A stretch of DNA of 64,000 nucleotides from Paenibacillus mesophilus. Lineage in GTDB: Bacteria > Bacillota > Bacilli > Paenibacillales > NBRC-103111. Under the pieces are notes generated by a model that saw only the letters and a program-made list of their open reading frames with translations, did not search any database and was not told where the DNA came from. Made by a program: the position numbers and the translations under genes. Numbering within the stretch: position 1 is the first letter of the stretch; every line of letters starts with the position of its first letter. The DNA lies in contig NZ_VCRA01000010.1 in the NCBI RefSeq assembly GCF_005938385.1, positions 229,730-293,729 on the forward strand, given 5' to 3'. Positions 1 to 8,114 of the stretch are shown here, piece by piece.

Positions 1-1
1 C

Positions 2-349
2 GCCAACGATTTCACGATTTTGTTCCGGGTCGTGCTGCCGCTGTCGATGCCGGTCGTCGCGGTCATGATTTTGTTCTATGGCGTCGGGCATTGGAACTCC
101 TGGTTCCCCGCTCTCATCTATTTGCGGACGCGCGACTTATACCCGCTGCAGCTGATCCTGAGGGAAATCCTCATCACGAACAGCACCGATTCGATGATGA
201 CGGGCGTCGGCGGCGGCGACAAGATGCCGATCGGCGAGACGATCAAGTATGCGACGATCATCGTGGCGACGATCCCGATTTTGCTGCTGTACCCGTTCCT
301 GCAGAAGTATTTTGTGAAAGGCGTCATGATCGGCGCGATCAAAGGCTAG
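2..349 (+). CDS. Carbohydrate ABC transporter permease, C-terminal part (LplC/CUT1 type)
   Basis: The gene is cut by the left edge of the window, and about 115 C-terminal residues are seen. They begin in the cytoplasmic EAA-type loop (ANDFTILFRVVLPLSMP) that docks on the ATPase. Two hydrophobic membrane segments follow, around VVAVMILFYGV and YATIIVATIPILLLYPF, and the protein ends with QKYFVKGVMIGAIKG, a very common ending of CUT1 inner-membrane sugar permeases of the LplC group. The role is uptake of an oligosaccharide together with a partner permease, a binding lipoprotein and usually a shared ATPase, all outside the window. A tetraloop terminator lies 45 bases after the stop, so this is the last gene of its operon. 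The substrate cannot be read from this part. Confidence 0.9.
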   Translation, partial: ANDFTILFRVVLPLSMPVVAVMILFYGVGHWNSWFPALIYLRTRDLYPLQLILREILITNSTDSMMTGVGGGDKMPIGETIKYATIIVATIPILLLYPFLQKYFVKGVMIGAIKG

Positions 350-394
350 CGGACGCGGCGGACATGGCGCGCAGCAACTTATCGGAGTACCGGG

Positions 395-417
395 AAAGCC
401 CCTTCGGGGGCTTTTTG
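395..417 (+). terminator. Rho-independent terminator
   Basis: An 8-bp perfect stem (AAAGCCCC / GGGGCTTT) with a TTCG tetraloop runs into a short T tract. It closes the sugar permease operon. Confidence 0.85.
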
Positions 418-499
418 CCGTTCTGCGAATTGATTTAAGACGGGGAAGGAAGGTAAGATGGAGGAGGACAACGATCGGTCCGGCAGGAGAGGAGAAAGC

Positions 500-1942
500 A
501 TGGAACTGTTCGCAAGAGGTCCGGGAGAACGGGTCTTATCCAGACTTCTGGGCATATTCGGCATCCTGTTGTTCGGTTGGATGCTTTGGTATTCGCATGC
601 GAATGCCGCAACCCATTTCACTTCGGACTGGGTGGTCCCGCTGCTCGTGCTGGCGGCCGCTGTCTTGGTGCTGCTGCTCGGCAGTATACTCGGCCGCTAT
701 ATAGGACCGAAGACGTTCGCGGCCGTGCTGCTGCTGCTTACCGCGGCGCTCCGTCTAGTCTGGATTGTGGCGATCGAGACGAAGCCGGTGTCCGACTTCT
801 TCGATATGCATTCGGGAGCGCTAAGCGCAGCAAGAGGGGATTTCTCCTTCGGCACGAACGAGTACTTCACCCGCTGGGTCTATCAGCTCGGCTTCACCTT
901 ATACGAGTCGCTCGTCATCAAGCTGTTCGGCAGCTCCCTGATCGTTCTTCAGCTGTTCAATATTTTGTTTCAGATGGGTACCGCTGTCGTCCTGTACAAG
1001 TCGGCGGCCAAAGCGTTCGGCGAGAAGTGCGGGAGAGCCGCTGCGCTGCTGTATGCGGTCTACGTTCCGAATATTATTATGTGCTCGGTGCTGACAAACC
1101 AGCATATTTCCGTGTTCCTGTACTTTCTAGGCTTATATGTTCTCATTCGCAAAAGGTTCGTCGGCAAATACGATTGGCTGTTGATCGGACTGTGCTTCGG
1201 GGTCGGCAATCTGATGCGGCCGCTAGGCAGCTTCTTTTTGGTCGGGTTTGTTGCGTATATGGCGTTGTTCCTGCTCATGCCCCGCATCCGCGAACGGAGC
1301 TGGCCCGCTCTCGCCGCCAAATGCATCGGCGTTATCGCGGTATATTGGCTCGTCCAGCAGGCGGCGAGCTTTGCTCTCGTGCAGACGGGAGTTACGCCGT
1401 ATCCGTTAGCGAACCGCGAGCCTTACTGGAAATTCATGATCGGCCTTAACCCCGCTACGGTCGGCGGCTGGTCGTACGACGATACGGTTTACGTGCTGCA
1501 ATACCCGATCGGCGAGGAGCGGAACCGGGTCGAGCTGGAGCTGCTGAAGGAGCGTTTGGAGAACAAACGGCAAGTTGCCGCTCTGTTTGCAAGCAAGACG
1601 AAGGTGATGTGGGGCGCGGAAGATTCGGCTCCGATGTGGAGTTTGCCGGAGTTGGACCGGCCGTCGCTATATAAGCGGCTCGTCCAAGCCGAGCGGATCG
1701 AGTACATCCTACTCGCTTTTTTCGGCGTGGTCGCCATGACGGTTATCGCATGGCGCGGCGTTAGCGCCGAAGCGTCCTTCTTCCTGCTTCTATTGCTCGG
1801 CTATGCGGCGCTGCACGTTGTCATCGAAGTTCAGACCCGGTACCGGTTCGATATTTTTCCTTGCGTGATCATCCTGCAAAGCGTCGGCATATATGCGCTG
1901 CTTGGCCTATTCAGGCGCAAGGAACGAAAGAGAGGCGGATAG
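500..1942 (+). CDS. Polytopic membrane protein, GT-C (family 39-like) glycosyltransferase
   Basis: About 480 residues form roughly eleven hydrophobic segments. After the third segment an outward loop carries the acidic motif SDFFDMHSGA, the usual position of the catalytic acid in GT-C enzymes that use lipid-linked sugars (ArnT/PMT type). The C terminus is short and basic (RRKERKRGG). The start at 500 follows AGGAGAGGAG. An in-frame ATG at 458 also has a GGAAGGAAGG sequence before it and would add 14 polar residues. The stop is three bases before the response regulator start, so the gene is probably cotranscribed with it. The likely role is decorating an envelope molecule with sugar, but substrate and acceptor are unknown. 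Confidence 0.65.
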   Translation: MELFARGPGERVLSRLLGIFGILLFGWMLWYSHANAATHFTSDWVVPLLVLAAAVLVLLLGSILGRYIGPKTFAAVLLLLTAALRLVWIVAIETKPVSDFFDMHSGALSAARGDFSFGTNEYFTRWVYQLGFTLYESLVIKLFGSSLIVLQLFNILFQMGTAVVLYKSAAKAFGEKCGRAAALLYAVYVPNIIMCSVLTNQHISVFLYFLGLYVLIRKRFVGKYDWLLIGLCFGVGNLMRPLGSFFLVGFVAYMALFLLMPRIRERSWPALAAKCIGVIAVYWLVQQAASFALVQTGVTPYPLANREPYWKFMIGLNPATVGGWSYDDTVYVLQYPIGEERNRVELELLKERLENKRQVAALFASKTKVMWGAEDSAPMWSLPELDRPSLYKRLVQAERIEYILLAFFGVVAMTVIAWRGVSAEASFFLLLLLGYAALHVVIEVQTRYRFDIFPCVIILQSVGIYALLGLFRRKERKRGG

Positions 1943-1945
1943 GCG

Positions 1946-2653
1946 TTGTACAAAATTATGATTGTTGAGGACGACGACAAAATCGCGGCGATACTCGGCG
2001 GTTATTTGGACAAATACGGATATGAGCCGGTTCGCGTTACGGATTACCGCAATGTGAAGCAGGCGTTCGTCGAGCTTGCGCCGCATTTGGCGATTCTCGA
2101 CATCAACTTGCCCCAGTTCGACGGATTTTATTGGTGCCGGCAAATCCGTACGATCTCGAACGTGCCGATCTTGTTTCTATCCGCCCGGGTAGGCGAGATG
2201 GACCAGGTGATGGCGATCGAGAACGGCGGAGACGACTACATCACGAAGCCGTTCCACCTCGAAGTCGTGATGGCCAAAATCAAAAGCACGCTGCGCCGGG
2301 CTTACGGCGAATACGCGTCCGTGCAGCAAACGATGACGGACATGATCGATATGGAAGGGTTGACGCTCGACCGGAGCAAAGGGACGCTCGAATGGAACGG
2401 GCGGAGAACGGACTTGAGCCGCAATGAAGCGAAGCTGGCCGAGGTGCTGATGCGGCAGGCGGGGCATATTGCGACGAGAGAGCAGCTGCTCGAAGCGCTC
2501 TGGGACGATGTGACGTTCGTGGACGACAATACGCTCACCGTCAACGTCACGAGGGTGCGCAGGAAGCTGGAGGAGATCGGAATCGACCGGGCGATCGATA
2601 CGGTTCGCGGGCAAGGCTACCGATTGCTCGTCACGTGGAGGGACGCGCCTTGA
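1946..2653 (+). CDS. OmpR-family response regulator, BceR type
   Basis: This 235-residue protein has a receiver domain with the acidic pocket EDD at 8-10, phospho-acceptor Asp52 (ILDINLPQFDG) and switch Ser79. A winged-helix DNA-binding domain follows (LSRNEAKLAEVL to DTVRGQGYRLL). The start is TTG, because MYKIMIVEDD is the usual N terminus of the family; an ATG four codons later would cut into the first strand. It precedes a kinase of the short BceS type, with the stop overlapping the kinase start. By family knowledge it should activate a BceAB-like transporter in response to cell-wall-active peptides, and such a transporter lies 1.7 kb downstream behind a matching DNA motif. Confidence 0.9.
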   Translation: MYKIMIVEDDDKIAAILGGYLDKYGYEPVRVTDYRNVKQAFVELAPHLAILDINLPQFDGFYWCRQIRTISNVPILFLSARVGEMDQVMAIENGGDDYITKPFHLEVVMAKIKSTLRRAYGEYASVQQTMTDMIDMEGLTLDRSKGTLEWNGRRTDLSRNEAKLAEVLMRQAGHIATREQLLEALWDDVTFVDDNTLTVNVTRVRRKLEEIGIDRAIDTVRGQGYRLLVTWRDAP

Positions 2654-3714
2654 AATTCAAACATTTCGCAGCGGACCGGATCGGCTACTTGGCCGTTTAC
2701 TTGGCGAATCTGCTGCTTGTGGTGTTGGTCGTCGAGCTGGACCTGCTCGGGCAGCATGTATCCTTAAGCCGGGACAATATGCTCTACATCGCGCTGCTGT
2801 CCGTCGTCGGGATTACGCTTTATTTGGTTGTCGACTATATCCGCAGCCGTCCGTTCCGTCGGCAGCTCGACCGCCTGAGCGCTTCCGATGCGGAGCTGGA
2901 AGACGCGCTGCTGCTGCACGGTGCCGTGACGCGGGAACAGCAGGCGATGCAGCGTATCGCGGTGGACAGCTACCGGAAATATATCGAGCGGCTGGATCAT
3001 TACAAGCATCAGCAGGAGCACCATCAAACGTTCGTCCGCCAGTGGGTTCATCAGATGAAGACGCCGGTATCCGTGATCGATCTGCTCGTCCAGCAGGCGG
3101 ACCAGAGCGGCGGGGAACAGACGAAGGCGCTGCTCGCCAGCATTCAGGAGGAGAACGAACGGCTCGCGCACGGCTTGGATATGATGCTGCATACGGCCAG
3201 GCTGGAGAAGTTCGAGCTCGATCTTCACATCAAAAGGGTGGAGCTGATCCAGGCGGTGCGAAGCGTCATTAACGAGCACAAGAAGGCGTGCATCCGGTAT
3301 CGCATTTTCCCGAAGATCGAGACGGACGCCGATGCGGTATGGGCGGAAACCGACGAGAAATGGATCGTATTCGTGCTGAACCAGCTCGTGACGAACGCGA
3401 TCAAATATTCGAAGCCGAAGGAAGGCGTCAAGACGCTGAACGTGTCGATCCGGGAAACGGAAGGCGAATGCAGAATGATCGTGAAGGATGAAGGCATCGG
3501 GAACGCCGAGCAAGATTTACCGCGCATATTCGACGCTTTCTTTACCGGAGAGAACGGGAGACGCGTGGCGGAATCGACCGGGATGGGGCTTTATTTGGCC
3601 AAGCAGGTGTGCAGCCGGCTGGGACATCGGCTCGAGGTATCGTCCGTGCTCGGAGAAGGAACGTCGGTGACGTTGATCGTTCCGCGGCAGGCGGGGATTC
3701 ATGCGCTGCACTGA
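2650..3714 (+). CDS. Intramembrane-sensing sensor histidine kinase, BceS type
   Basis: The start is TTG at 2650, overlapping the regulator stop in the string TTGA, with GGAGGG seven bases upstream. A GTG at 2635 is possible. The protein has about 354 residues: two transmembrane helices with almost no extracellular loop in the first 65 residues, a coiled dimerisation region, phospho-acceptor His in QWVHQMKTPVSVID, and an ATPase domain with N box (LNQLVTNAIKYS), DEGIG and GMGLYLAKQVCS. Kinases of this build do not sense ligand directly but through the BceB permease. A hairpin and a long palindrome follow it, separating it from the transporter genes. Confidence 0.92.
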   Translation: MKFKHFAADRIGYLAVYLANLLLVVLVVELDLLGQHVSLSRDNMLYIALLSVVGITLYLVVDYIRSRPFRRQLDRLSASDAELEDALLLHGAVTREQQAMQRIAVDSYRKYIERLDHYKHQQEHHQTFVRQWVHQMKTPVSVIDLLVQQADQSGGEQTKALLASIQEENERLAHGLDMMLHTARLEKFELDLHIKRVELIQAVRSVINEHKKACIRYRIFPKIETDADAVWAETDEKWIVFVLNQLVTNAIKYSKPKEGVKTLNVSIRETEGECRMIVKDEGIGNAEQDLPRIFDAFFTGENGRRVAESTGMGLYLAKQVCSRLGHRLEVSSVLGEGTSVTLIVPRQAGIHALH

Positions 3715-3746
3715 ATGAAGCGGGGGCAGCCGTTGATGGACAAAAA

Positions 3747-3766
3747 AAGAGGGCGGATGCCCTCTT
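3747..3766 (-). terminator. Terminator for leftward transcription
   Basis: An 8-bp stem (AAGAGGGC / GCCCTCTT) with a GGAT loop has an A tract on its left. On the minus strand this reads as a hairpin followed by T residues, so it suits the small leftward gene at 3825-4088. Confidence 0.65.
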
Positions 3767-3782
3767 CGGAGTTGCTCCCCTC

Positions 3783-3825
3783 AGGAACTGTCACGTAATA
3801 ACGAATCTATTACGTGACAGTTCCT
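3783..3825. repeat. Perfect 18-bp inverted repeat between convergent genes
   Basis: The arm AGGAACTGTCACGTAATA, a 7-base spacer and its exact reverse complement occupy 3783-3825. The right end touches the stop codon of the small leftward gene. Its AGGAACT end is shared with the inverted repeats at 12957-13145 and 28894-28995. It may work as a two-way terminator or belong to a palindromic repeat family. Confidence 0.8.
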
Positions 3826-4088
3826 TACTCGGGAAGCAGCCCGCTGTCTTGGATTTCCCGGTGAATTTCATCGGTGAAGCGATCCAGGCAGTTGCAAAAA
3901 TAGTCTCTGCGGCAGATCGGGCAAGGTACGGTAAGGAGTCTTGTGATGTTGCTGATTTTCCAGTCGGGATTTTTGTCGTAAAAAATCCGGCACTTTGATT
4001 TGTCGGCAAAGGTGACCAAAAACTGGAAATGCCCCAGCTTTTCGTTGGAATCCGATTGTTGAAGGTCGGTTACATAAAATTGTTGCAT
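3825..4088 (-). CDS. Small Cys-rich protein of unknown function
   Basis: The protein has 87 residues and no recognised family. It has five cysteines: Cys33 and the cluster Cys56, Cys59, Cys65, Cys67 (CPIC then CNC), which could hold a zinc ion or form disulfides. There is no signal peptide or membrane helix. AGGGTG lies before the ATG. It sits convergent to the BceS-like kinase and divergent from the BceA-like ATPase, breaking the usual continuous bceRSAB order. Its reading frame agrees with a terminator on its own side, so I take it as a real gene. Any link to peptide resistance is inference from position only. Confidence 0.6.
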   Translation of the reverse strand: MQQFYVTDLQQSDSNEKLGHFQFLVTFADKSKCRIFYDKNPDWKISNITRLLTVPCPICRRDYFCNCLDRFTDEIHREIQDSGLLPE

Positions 4089-4213
4089 GTTATCACCCTA
4101 CAATTCGTATGGTCTAGACGGAACGATTAATAGTATACCATATTTACATGCTGTGCAAACGGAATCTTTGCCAACTCGCGTACATAACCGCGAGTTATTT
4201 GCCGTAACGAATA

Positions 4214-4227
4214 TGACAACATTGTAA
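4214..4227 (+). promoter_or_regulatory. BceR-type operator before the BceAB-like genes
   Basis: TGACA-ACAT-TGTAA matches exactly the TnACA-N4-TGTAA consensus known for BceR-like regulators that control peptide-detoxification transporters. It lies about 110 bases before the ATPase start, as expected for activation. The core -35 and -10 boxes downstream are not clear. Confidence 0.65.
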
Positions 4228-4337
4228 GGTTCGCTCCGCCGATTGAAAGCTTTATCGATAGAGGCCGGCCGGGTCGTTCGGGTAAACTGGAAACAAGAAG
4301 CGGGTTCGACACATCAAGTCAAATGGAGGAACGAACG

Positions 4338-5123
4338 ATGACCACCGTCTTGAAGGCGCAGGCGCTATCGAAACTGTACGGAGCGAATAACAGCAAGGTG
4401 ACATACAGGGCGCTCGACCAATTTAATCTGGAAGTTGGCCTTGGGGAGTTTGTCGGCGTCATGGGCCCGTCCGGGAGCGGCAAAACGACGCTTCTGAACC
4501 TGCTGTCCACGATCGACAGGCCGACATCCGGCCGGATCGAAGTGAACGGCACCGATCCGAGCGTGCTCCGAAACAAGGAGCTGGCCATGTTTCGCCGCCG
4601 GCATCTTGGGTTTATTTTCCAGGACTTCAATCTGCTCGAGACGTTGTCGATCAAAGAAAATATCGTCCTGCCGCTCGTCCTGGACAACGTAAAGGTCGAG
4701 GAAATCGAGAGCCGGCTGCGCGAAATCGCCGATGTGCTCGGCATCGCCCATATTATGGACAAGCGGACCTACGAGGTGTCCGGCGGACAGCAGCAGCGGG
4801 CGGCGATCGCGCGCGCGATCATTCACCGCCCCGCGATCGTGCTGGCCGACGAGCTGACCGGCAATCTCGATTCCAAGGCGGCCAAGGACGCGATGGAGTC
4901 GCTTCGGAAGCTTAACGAGGAGCGGGGAACGACGATTTTGATGGTTACGCACGACCCGTTCGCCGCAAGTTATTGCCGCCGGATCGTCTTCATCAAGGAC
5001 GGCAAGCTGTTCTCGGAAATTCGCCGGGGGACGAACCGGCAGGCGTTCTTTCAACAAATTCTGGACGCGCTGAGCGTGCTGGGAGGGAACTTCGATGACG
5101 TTTCGCAAGCTCGCCCGGAGTAA
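4338..5123 (+). CDS. ABC transporter ATP-binding protein, BceA type
   Basis: The start at 4338 has GGAGG eight bases upstream. An ATG at 4323 lies inside the leader and is not preferred. The 261-residue ATPase shows Walker A at 43-51 (GPSGSGKTT), Q loop (FIFQDFN), signature VSGGQQQRAAIARA and Walker B with catalytic Glu (IVLADELTGNLD), followed by the switch His in MVTHDP. This is the MacB/LolD-like group that serves FtsX permeases. It overlaps the permease gene by 29 bases. With the permease it should free lipid-cycle intermediates from, or remove, peptide antibiotics such as bacitracin-like molecules. The exact ligand is unknown. Confidence 0.92.
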   Translation: MTTVLKAQALSKLYGANNSKVTYRALDQFNLEVGLGEFVGVMGPSGSGKTTLLNLLSTIDRPTSGRIEVNGTDPSVLRNKELAMFRRRHLGFIFQDFNLLETLSIKENIVLPLVLDNVKVEEIESRLREIADVLGIAHIMDKRTYEVSGGQQQRAAIARAIIHRPAIVLADELTGNLDSKAAKDAMESLRKLNEERGTTILMVTHDPFAASYCRRIVFIKDGKLFSEIRRGTNRQAFFQQILDALSVLGGNFDDVSQARPE

Positions 5124-7020
5124 TGTGAAAGGCAATTGGCACCGGTACGTCGCCTTTTTCCTGAGCAGCACGTTTTCGGTCATGATTTTTTTCATCTATG
5201 CGGCGTTTCTGTTCCACCCCGACGTGATCAGCGGCAATATTCGCGCCGCCGACAAAGTGCGGCAGGGCATGATTTTGTGCGAGTACATCATCGTCATCTT
5301 TTCCTTTTTCTTCGTGCTGTACTCGATGTCGGCTTTTTTGAAGTCGCGCAAGAAGGAGTTCGGGCTGCTCAGCTTGTTCGGCATGACGAACCGGCAGATC
5401 GCCAAGCTCGTCCTGTATGAGAACACGCTGATCGCGCTGCTTGCCATCGCGGCCGGAATCGGCTTCGGCGCCTTGTTCTCCAAGCTGTTCTTCATGGCGC
5501 TTGCGGAGCTGCTGCACGTTGACAGCCCCATCCGCTTCATCCTCGCGCCGAAGGCGATTTGGATGACGGTCGTCGGATTTTTCGCGCTGTTCGAGCTCAT
5601 TACGCTGTTTACGCTGCGTACGGTCGGCCGCAGCGAGATCGTCGAGCTGCTGAAGGCGGCGAAGAAGCCGAAGAGCGTACCGGTTTCCTCGAAATGGCTG
5701 ACGCTGCTGTCCGTCGTCTGCCTTGCCGCCGGGTACTATATGGCGTTTCAGGCGAAGCTGCACACGATTTTGATCTACATGGTGCCGATCCTTGCGACGG
5801 TTATTGTCGGCTCTTATTTTTTGTTTACTCAAGCAAGCGTGGCTATTTTGCGGCGTCTGCAGAAAACGCCCGGCTTGTACTACCGGCATACGCACCTCGT
5901 TACGGTGGCGCAGCTTGTGTTCAAGATGAAGGATAATGCGCGCACATTCTTTATGGTAGCGATCTTAAGCGCGGTTATTTTGACGGCGTCGGGTACGTTC
6001 TATGTTATGTACTTGGATACGACCAACAAAATGGTCGATTCATACCCGCAATCGTTCGGGTATACCGAGCGCGGAGCGGCGACGCACGATATGATTCATC
6101 CGGACGAGCTGAAGCGGCTGCTGACGGAGAAAGGGCAGGAGATCGCTTATGAGGTGAGGCTGACCGGTATGCCGGTGCCGATCACTTTGACGCAGATGAA
6201 CAACCGTCAGACGGAAGCGATGCTCGTGCCGGAACAGGCCTATAACCGGATCGCGAAGCAGTTGAACCGCAAGACTTTGCAGGTAGAAGCGGGGCATGCG
6301 TACTACGTGTTCCCTTACAAGGAGGTAGCGGTCGAGTTTTTCCCGAAAGGAAGCAGGCTGGAGACGAACGCGGACGGCAAGCCGCTGTCGGTTGTCGTGG
6401 ACGGACAAATCAACGGGGGTATTATCAATTCCAACGTCGATTATTCCGGAATGCTGGTCGTGGACGACGCCGAATACGCCGAACGGAGCAAAGGAGTTCC
6501 GGACAGCAGGCTGATGGCTTATTACGGCTTCGAAACCCGGAATTGGACGGAATCGTTGACGGCTTCGCAGCAAATCGCGGGCACGATACCGGAGAAGGAG
6601 CGGGAGCGGTTCGAATCGCGCGTGGGACCTTATTTGGACTATAAGCAGTTCAACTCGTTGACGCTGTTTATCGGTTTGCTCGTAAGCGTACTGTTCTTCG
6701 TCGCTTCGGGAAGCATGCTTTACTTCAAGCTGTTTACGGAAATCCAGGACGACCAGGCGCAGTTCAAGGCGCTGACCCGAATCGGGGTGTCGGATGAAGA
6801 AATCCGCAAAATTACCGGGACGCAGATCGGAATCGTGTTCTTCCTGCCGGTGGCGGTCGGCATTATCCACGCGGCGTTCGCCTACAAGTCGCTCGGCAAC
6901 ATACTCGGTACGACCGTATGGCATTACGGGCTGACCATAATGGGGATCTATATCGCCATGCAATTCCTATACTTCGCTTTGGCGAGAAGAGCCTATATGA
7001 AGCAGCTCGGCCAGGGGTAA
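5095..7020 (+). CDS. FtsX-family ABC permease, BceB type
   Basis: The protein has 641 residues, close to the usual BceB length. There is one N-terminal helix, then helices 2-4 as an FtsX block, further helices, a large outward domain (about residues 310-520) between helices 7 and 8, and a final three-helix FtsX block ending in LARRAYMKQLGQG. The large loop is the part that recognises the peptide-lipid complex in this family. GGGAGGG lies before the ATG, inside the end of the ATPase gene. The flux of this transporter is what the BceS-like kinase at 2650 should sense. Confidence 0.9.
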   Translation: MTFRKLARSNVKGNWHRYVAFFLSSTFSVMIFFIYAAFLFHPDVISGNIRAADKVRQGMILCEYIIVIFSFFFVLYSMSAFLKSRKKEFGLLSLFGMTNRQIAKLVLYENTLIALLAIAAGIGFGALFSKLFFMALAELLHVDSPIRFILAPKAIWMTVVGFFALFELITLFTLRTVGRSEIVELLKAAKKPKSVPVSSKWLTLLSVVCLAAGYYMAFQAKLHTILIYMVPILATVIVGSYFLFTQASVAILRRLQKTPGLYYRHTHLVTVAQLVFKMKDNARTFFMVAILSAVILTASGTFYVMYLDTTNKMVDSYPQSFGYTERGAATHDMIHPDELKRLLTEKGQEIAYEVRLTGMPVPITLTQMNNRQTEAMLVPEQAYNRIAKQLNRKTLQVEAGHAYYVFPYKEVAVEFFPKGSRLETNADGKPLSVVVDGQINGGIINSNVDYSGMLVVDDAEYAERSKGVPDSRLMAYYGFETRNWTESLTASQQIAGTIPEKERERFESRVGPYLDYKQFNSLTLFIGLLVSVLFFVASGSMLYFKLFTEIQDDQAQFKALTRIGVSDEEIRKITGTQIGIVFFLPVAVGIIHAAFAYKSLGNILGTTVWHYGLTIMGIYIAMQFLYFALARRAYMKQLGQG

Positions 7021-7186
7021 TCTTTAGAGGAACGTGCGGGTACGGTACGGGCAGCAATCCCGGGAAAAGACCGGGGTTTCCGCGGGAGAAAGGACGGCAT
7101 CGGGCTTAAGCTGCATCGCTTTTCCCGGCTCCGGGGAGTAAGATGGGAGAGAAAGATGTTCCCCGGATGGAAGAAAGGACTGGCTC

Positions 7187-8092
7187 ATGGTTCGTTCGTA
7201 TTTGCTGCTGCTGTTTTGCGTGACCGTGTGGGGGAGCAACTTCGTGTTCGGCGCGATTCTCGTCGACAACTTCCCGCCGATGCTGCTGGCCGTTACCCGG
7301 CTGTTTCTGACTTGTTCCGTATACGTCGTGATGGCGGCCGCATCGCGGCGGTTCGAGATGCCGACCCGGCAAGACTGGAAGCTGCTCGTGCCGATCGGCT
7401 TGATGGGCGTTCTCATCAATCAATCGTGCTTCTATATCGGCATGCAGGACGCGGATCCGACGTCCTCTTCGCTGCTGCTGTCCTTGTCGCCTATCGTGAT
7501 CGGGCTGTTGGCCGCCGCCTTCTTGGGGGAGCGGCTGACGCTCCGTATGGCGGCCGGGTCCGTCGTGGCGGTCTCCGGCGTTTTTTTCGTCGTGAGCAAG
7601 GGCGGCTCTATCCATTTGTCCGTCAGCGAGCTGTGGATATTCGGCGCGATGCTGTCATTCACGATCGCAACGGTTTTGACGCGGAAGCTGCTGGAGCGCC
7701 GGGATGCGTTCTTCGTAACCGCCTACTCTACTATCATCGGAACCGTTATGCTCGTCCCGGTAGCATTCGCCCGGGACCGGGTGTCGGACATGAGTACCGA
7801 TCCATGGGCGTGGGTGATGCTCGTCGTCACCGCGCTTGTCATGCAGGTCGTCTGCGGACTTATTTGGAACCGGCAAATGCTGCGAGTAGGTGCCGGACGT
7901 GCCGCCGTATTTCTTAACCTGCAGCCGTTCGTCGCGATGGCGCTCGGCTATGCCGTATTAGGCACTCCGGTGACGATCCGGCAAGGGATCGGCTCGCTGC
8001 TCATCATCGGGGGAGTGCTGTTCGCCACGTACCGGCGAAAACAAGAGACGGAGCCGAGAGAGAGCAGCGAATCCACGAGCGTTACGGCGTAG
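7187..8092 (+). CDS. EamA/DMT-family transporter
   Basis: The protein has 301 residues with ten predicted membrane helices in two EamA repeats (5+5). Typical family features are N-terminal WGSNFVFGAI, the helix-3 to 4 segment SSLLLSLSPIVIGLLAAAFLGERLT, and the matching second-repeat segment VFLNLQPFVAMALGYAVLG. It is probably an inner-membrane exporter of a small metabolite or amino acid; the substrate is not readable. The 166-base gap after the permease gene shows no strong terminator, so partial read-through from it is possible. The gene is convergent with the ABC exporter pair, with 22 bases between stops. Confidence 0.85.
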   Translation: MVRSYLLLLFCVTVWGSNFVFGAILVDNFPPMLLAVTRLFLTCSVYVVMAAASRRFEMPTRQDWKLLVPIGLMGVLINQSCFYIGMQDADPTSSSLLLSLSPIVIGLLAAAFLGERLTLRMAAGSVVAVSGVFFVVSKGGSIHLSVSELWIFGAMLSFTIATVLTRKLLERRDAFFVTAYSTIIGTVMLVPVAFARDRVSDMSTDPWAWVMLVVTALVMQVVCGLIWNRQMLRVGAGRAAVFLNLQPFVAMALGYAVLGTPVTIRQGIGSLLIIGGVLFATYRRKQETEPRESSESTSVTA

Positions 8093-8114
8093 AGCAAGTA
8101 TTGCCGATTTTATT

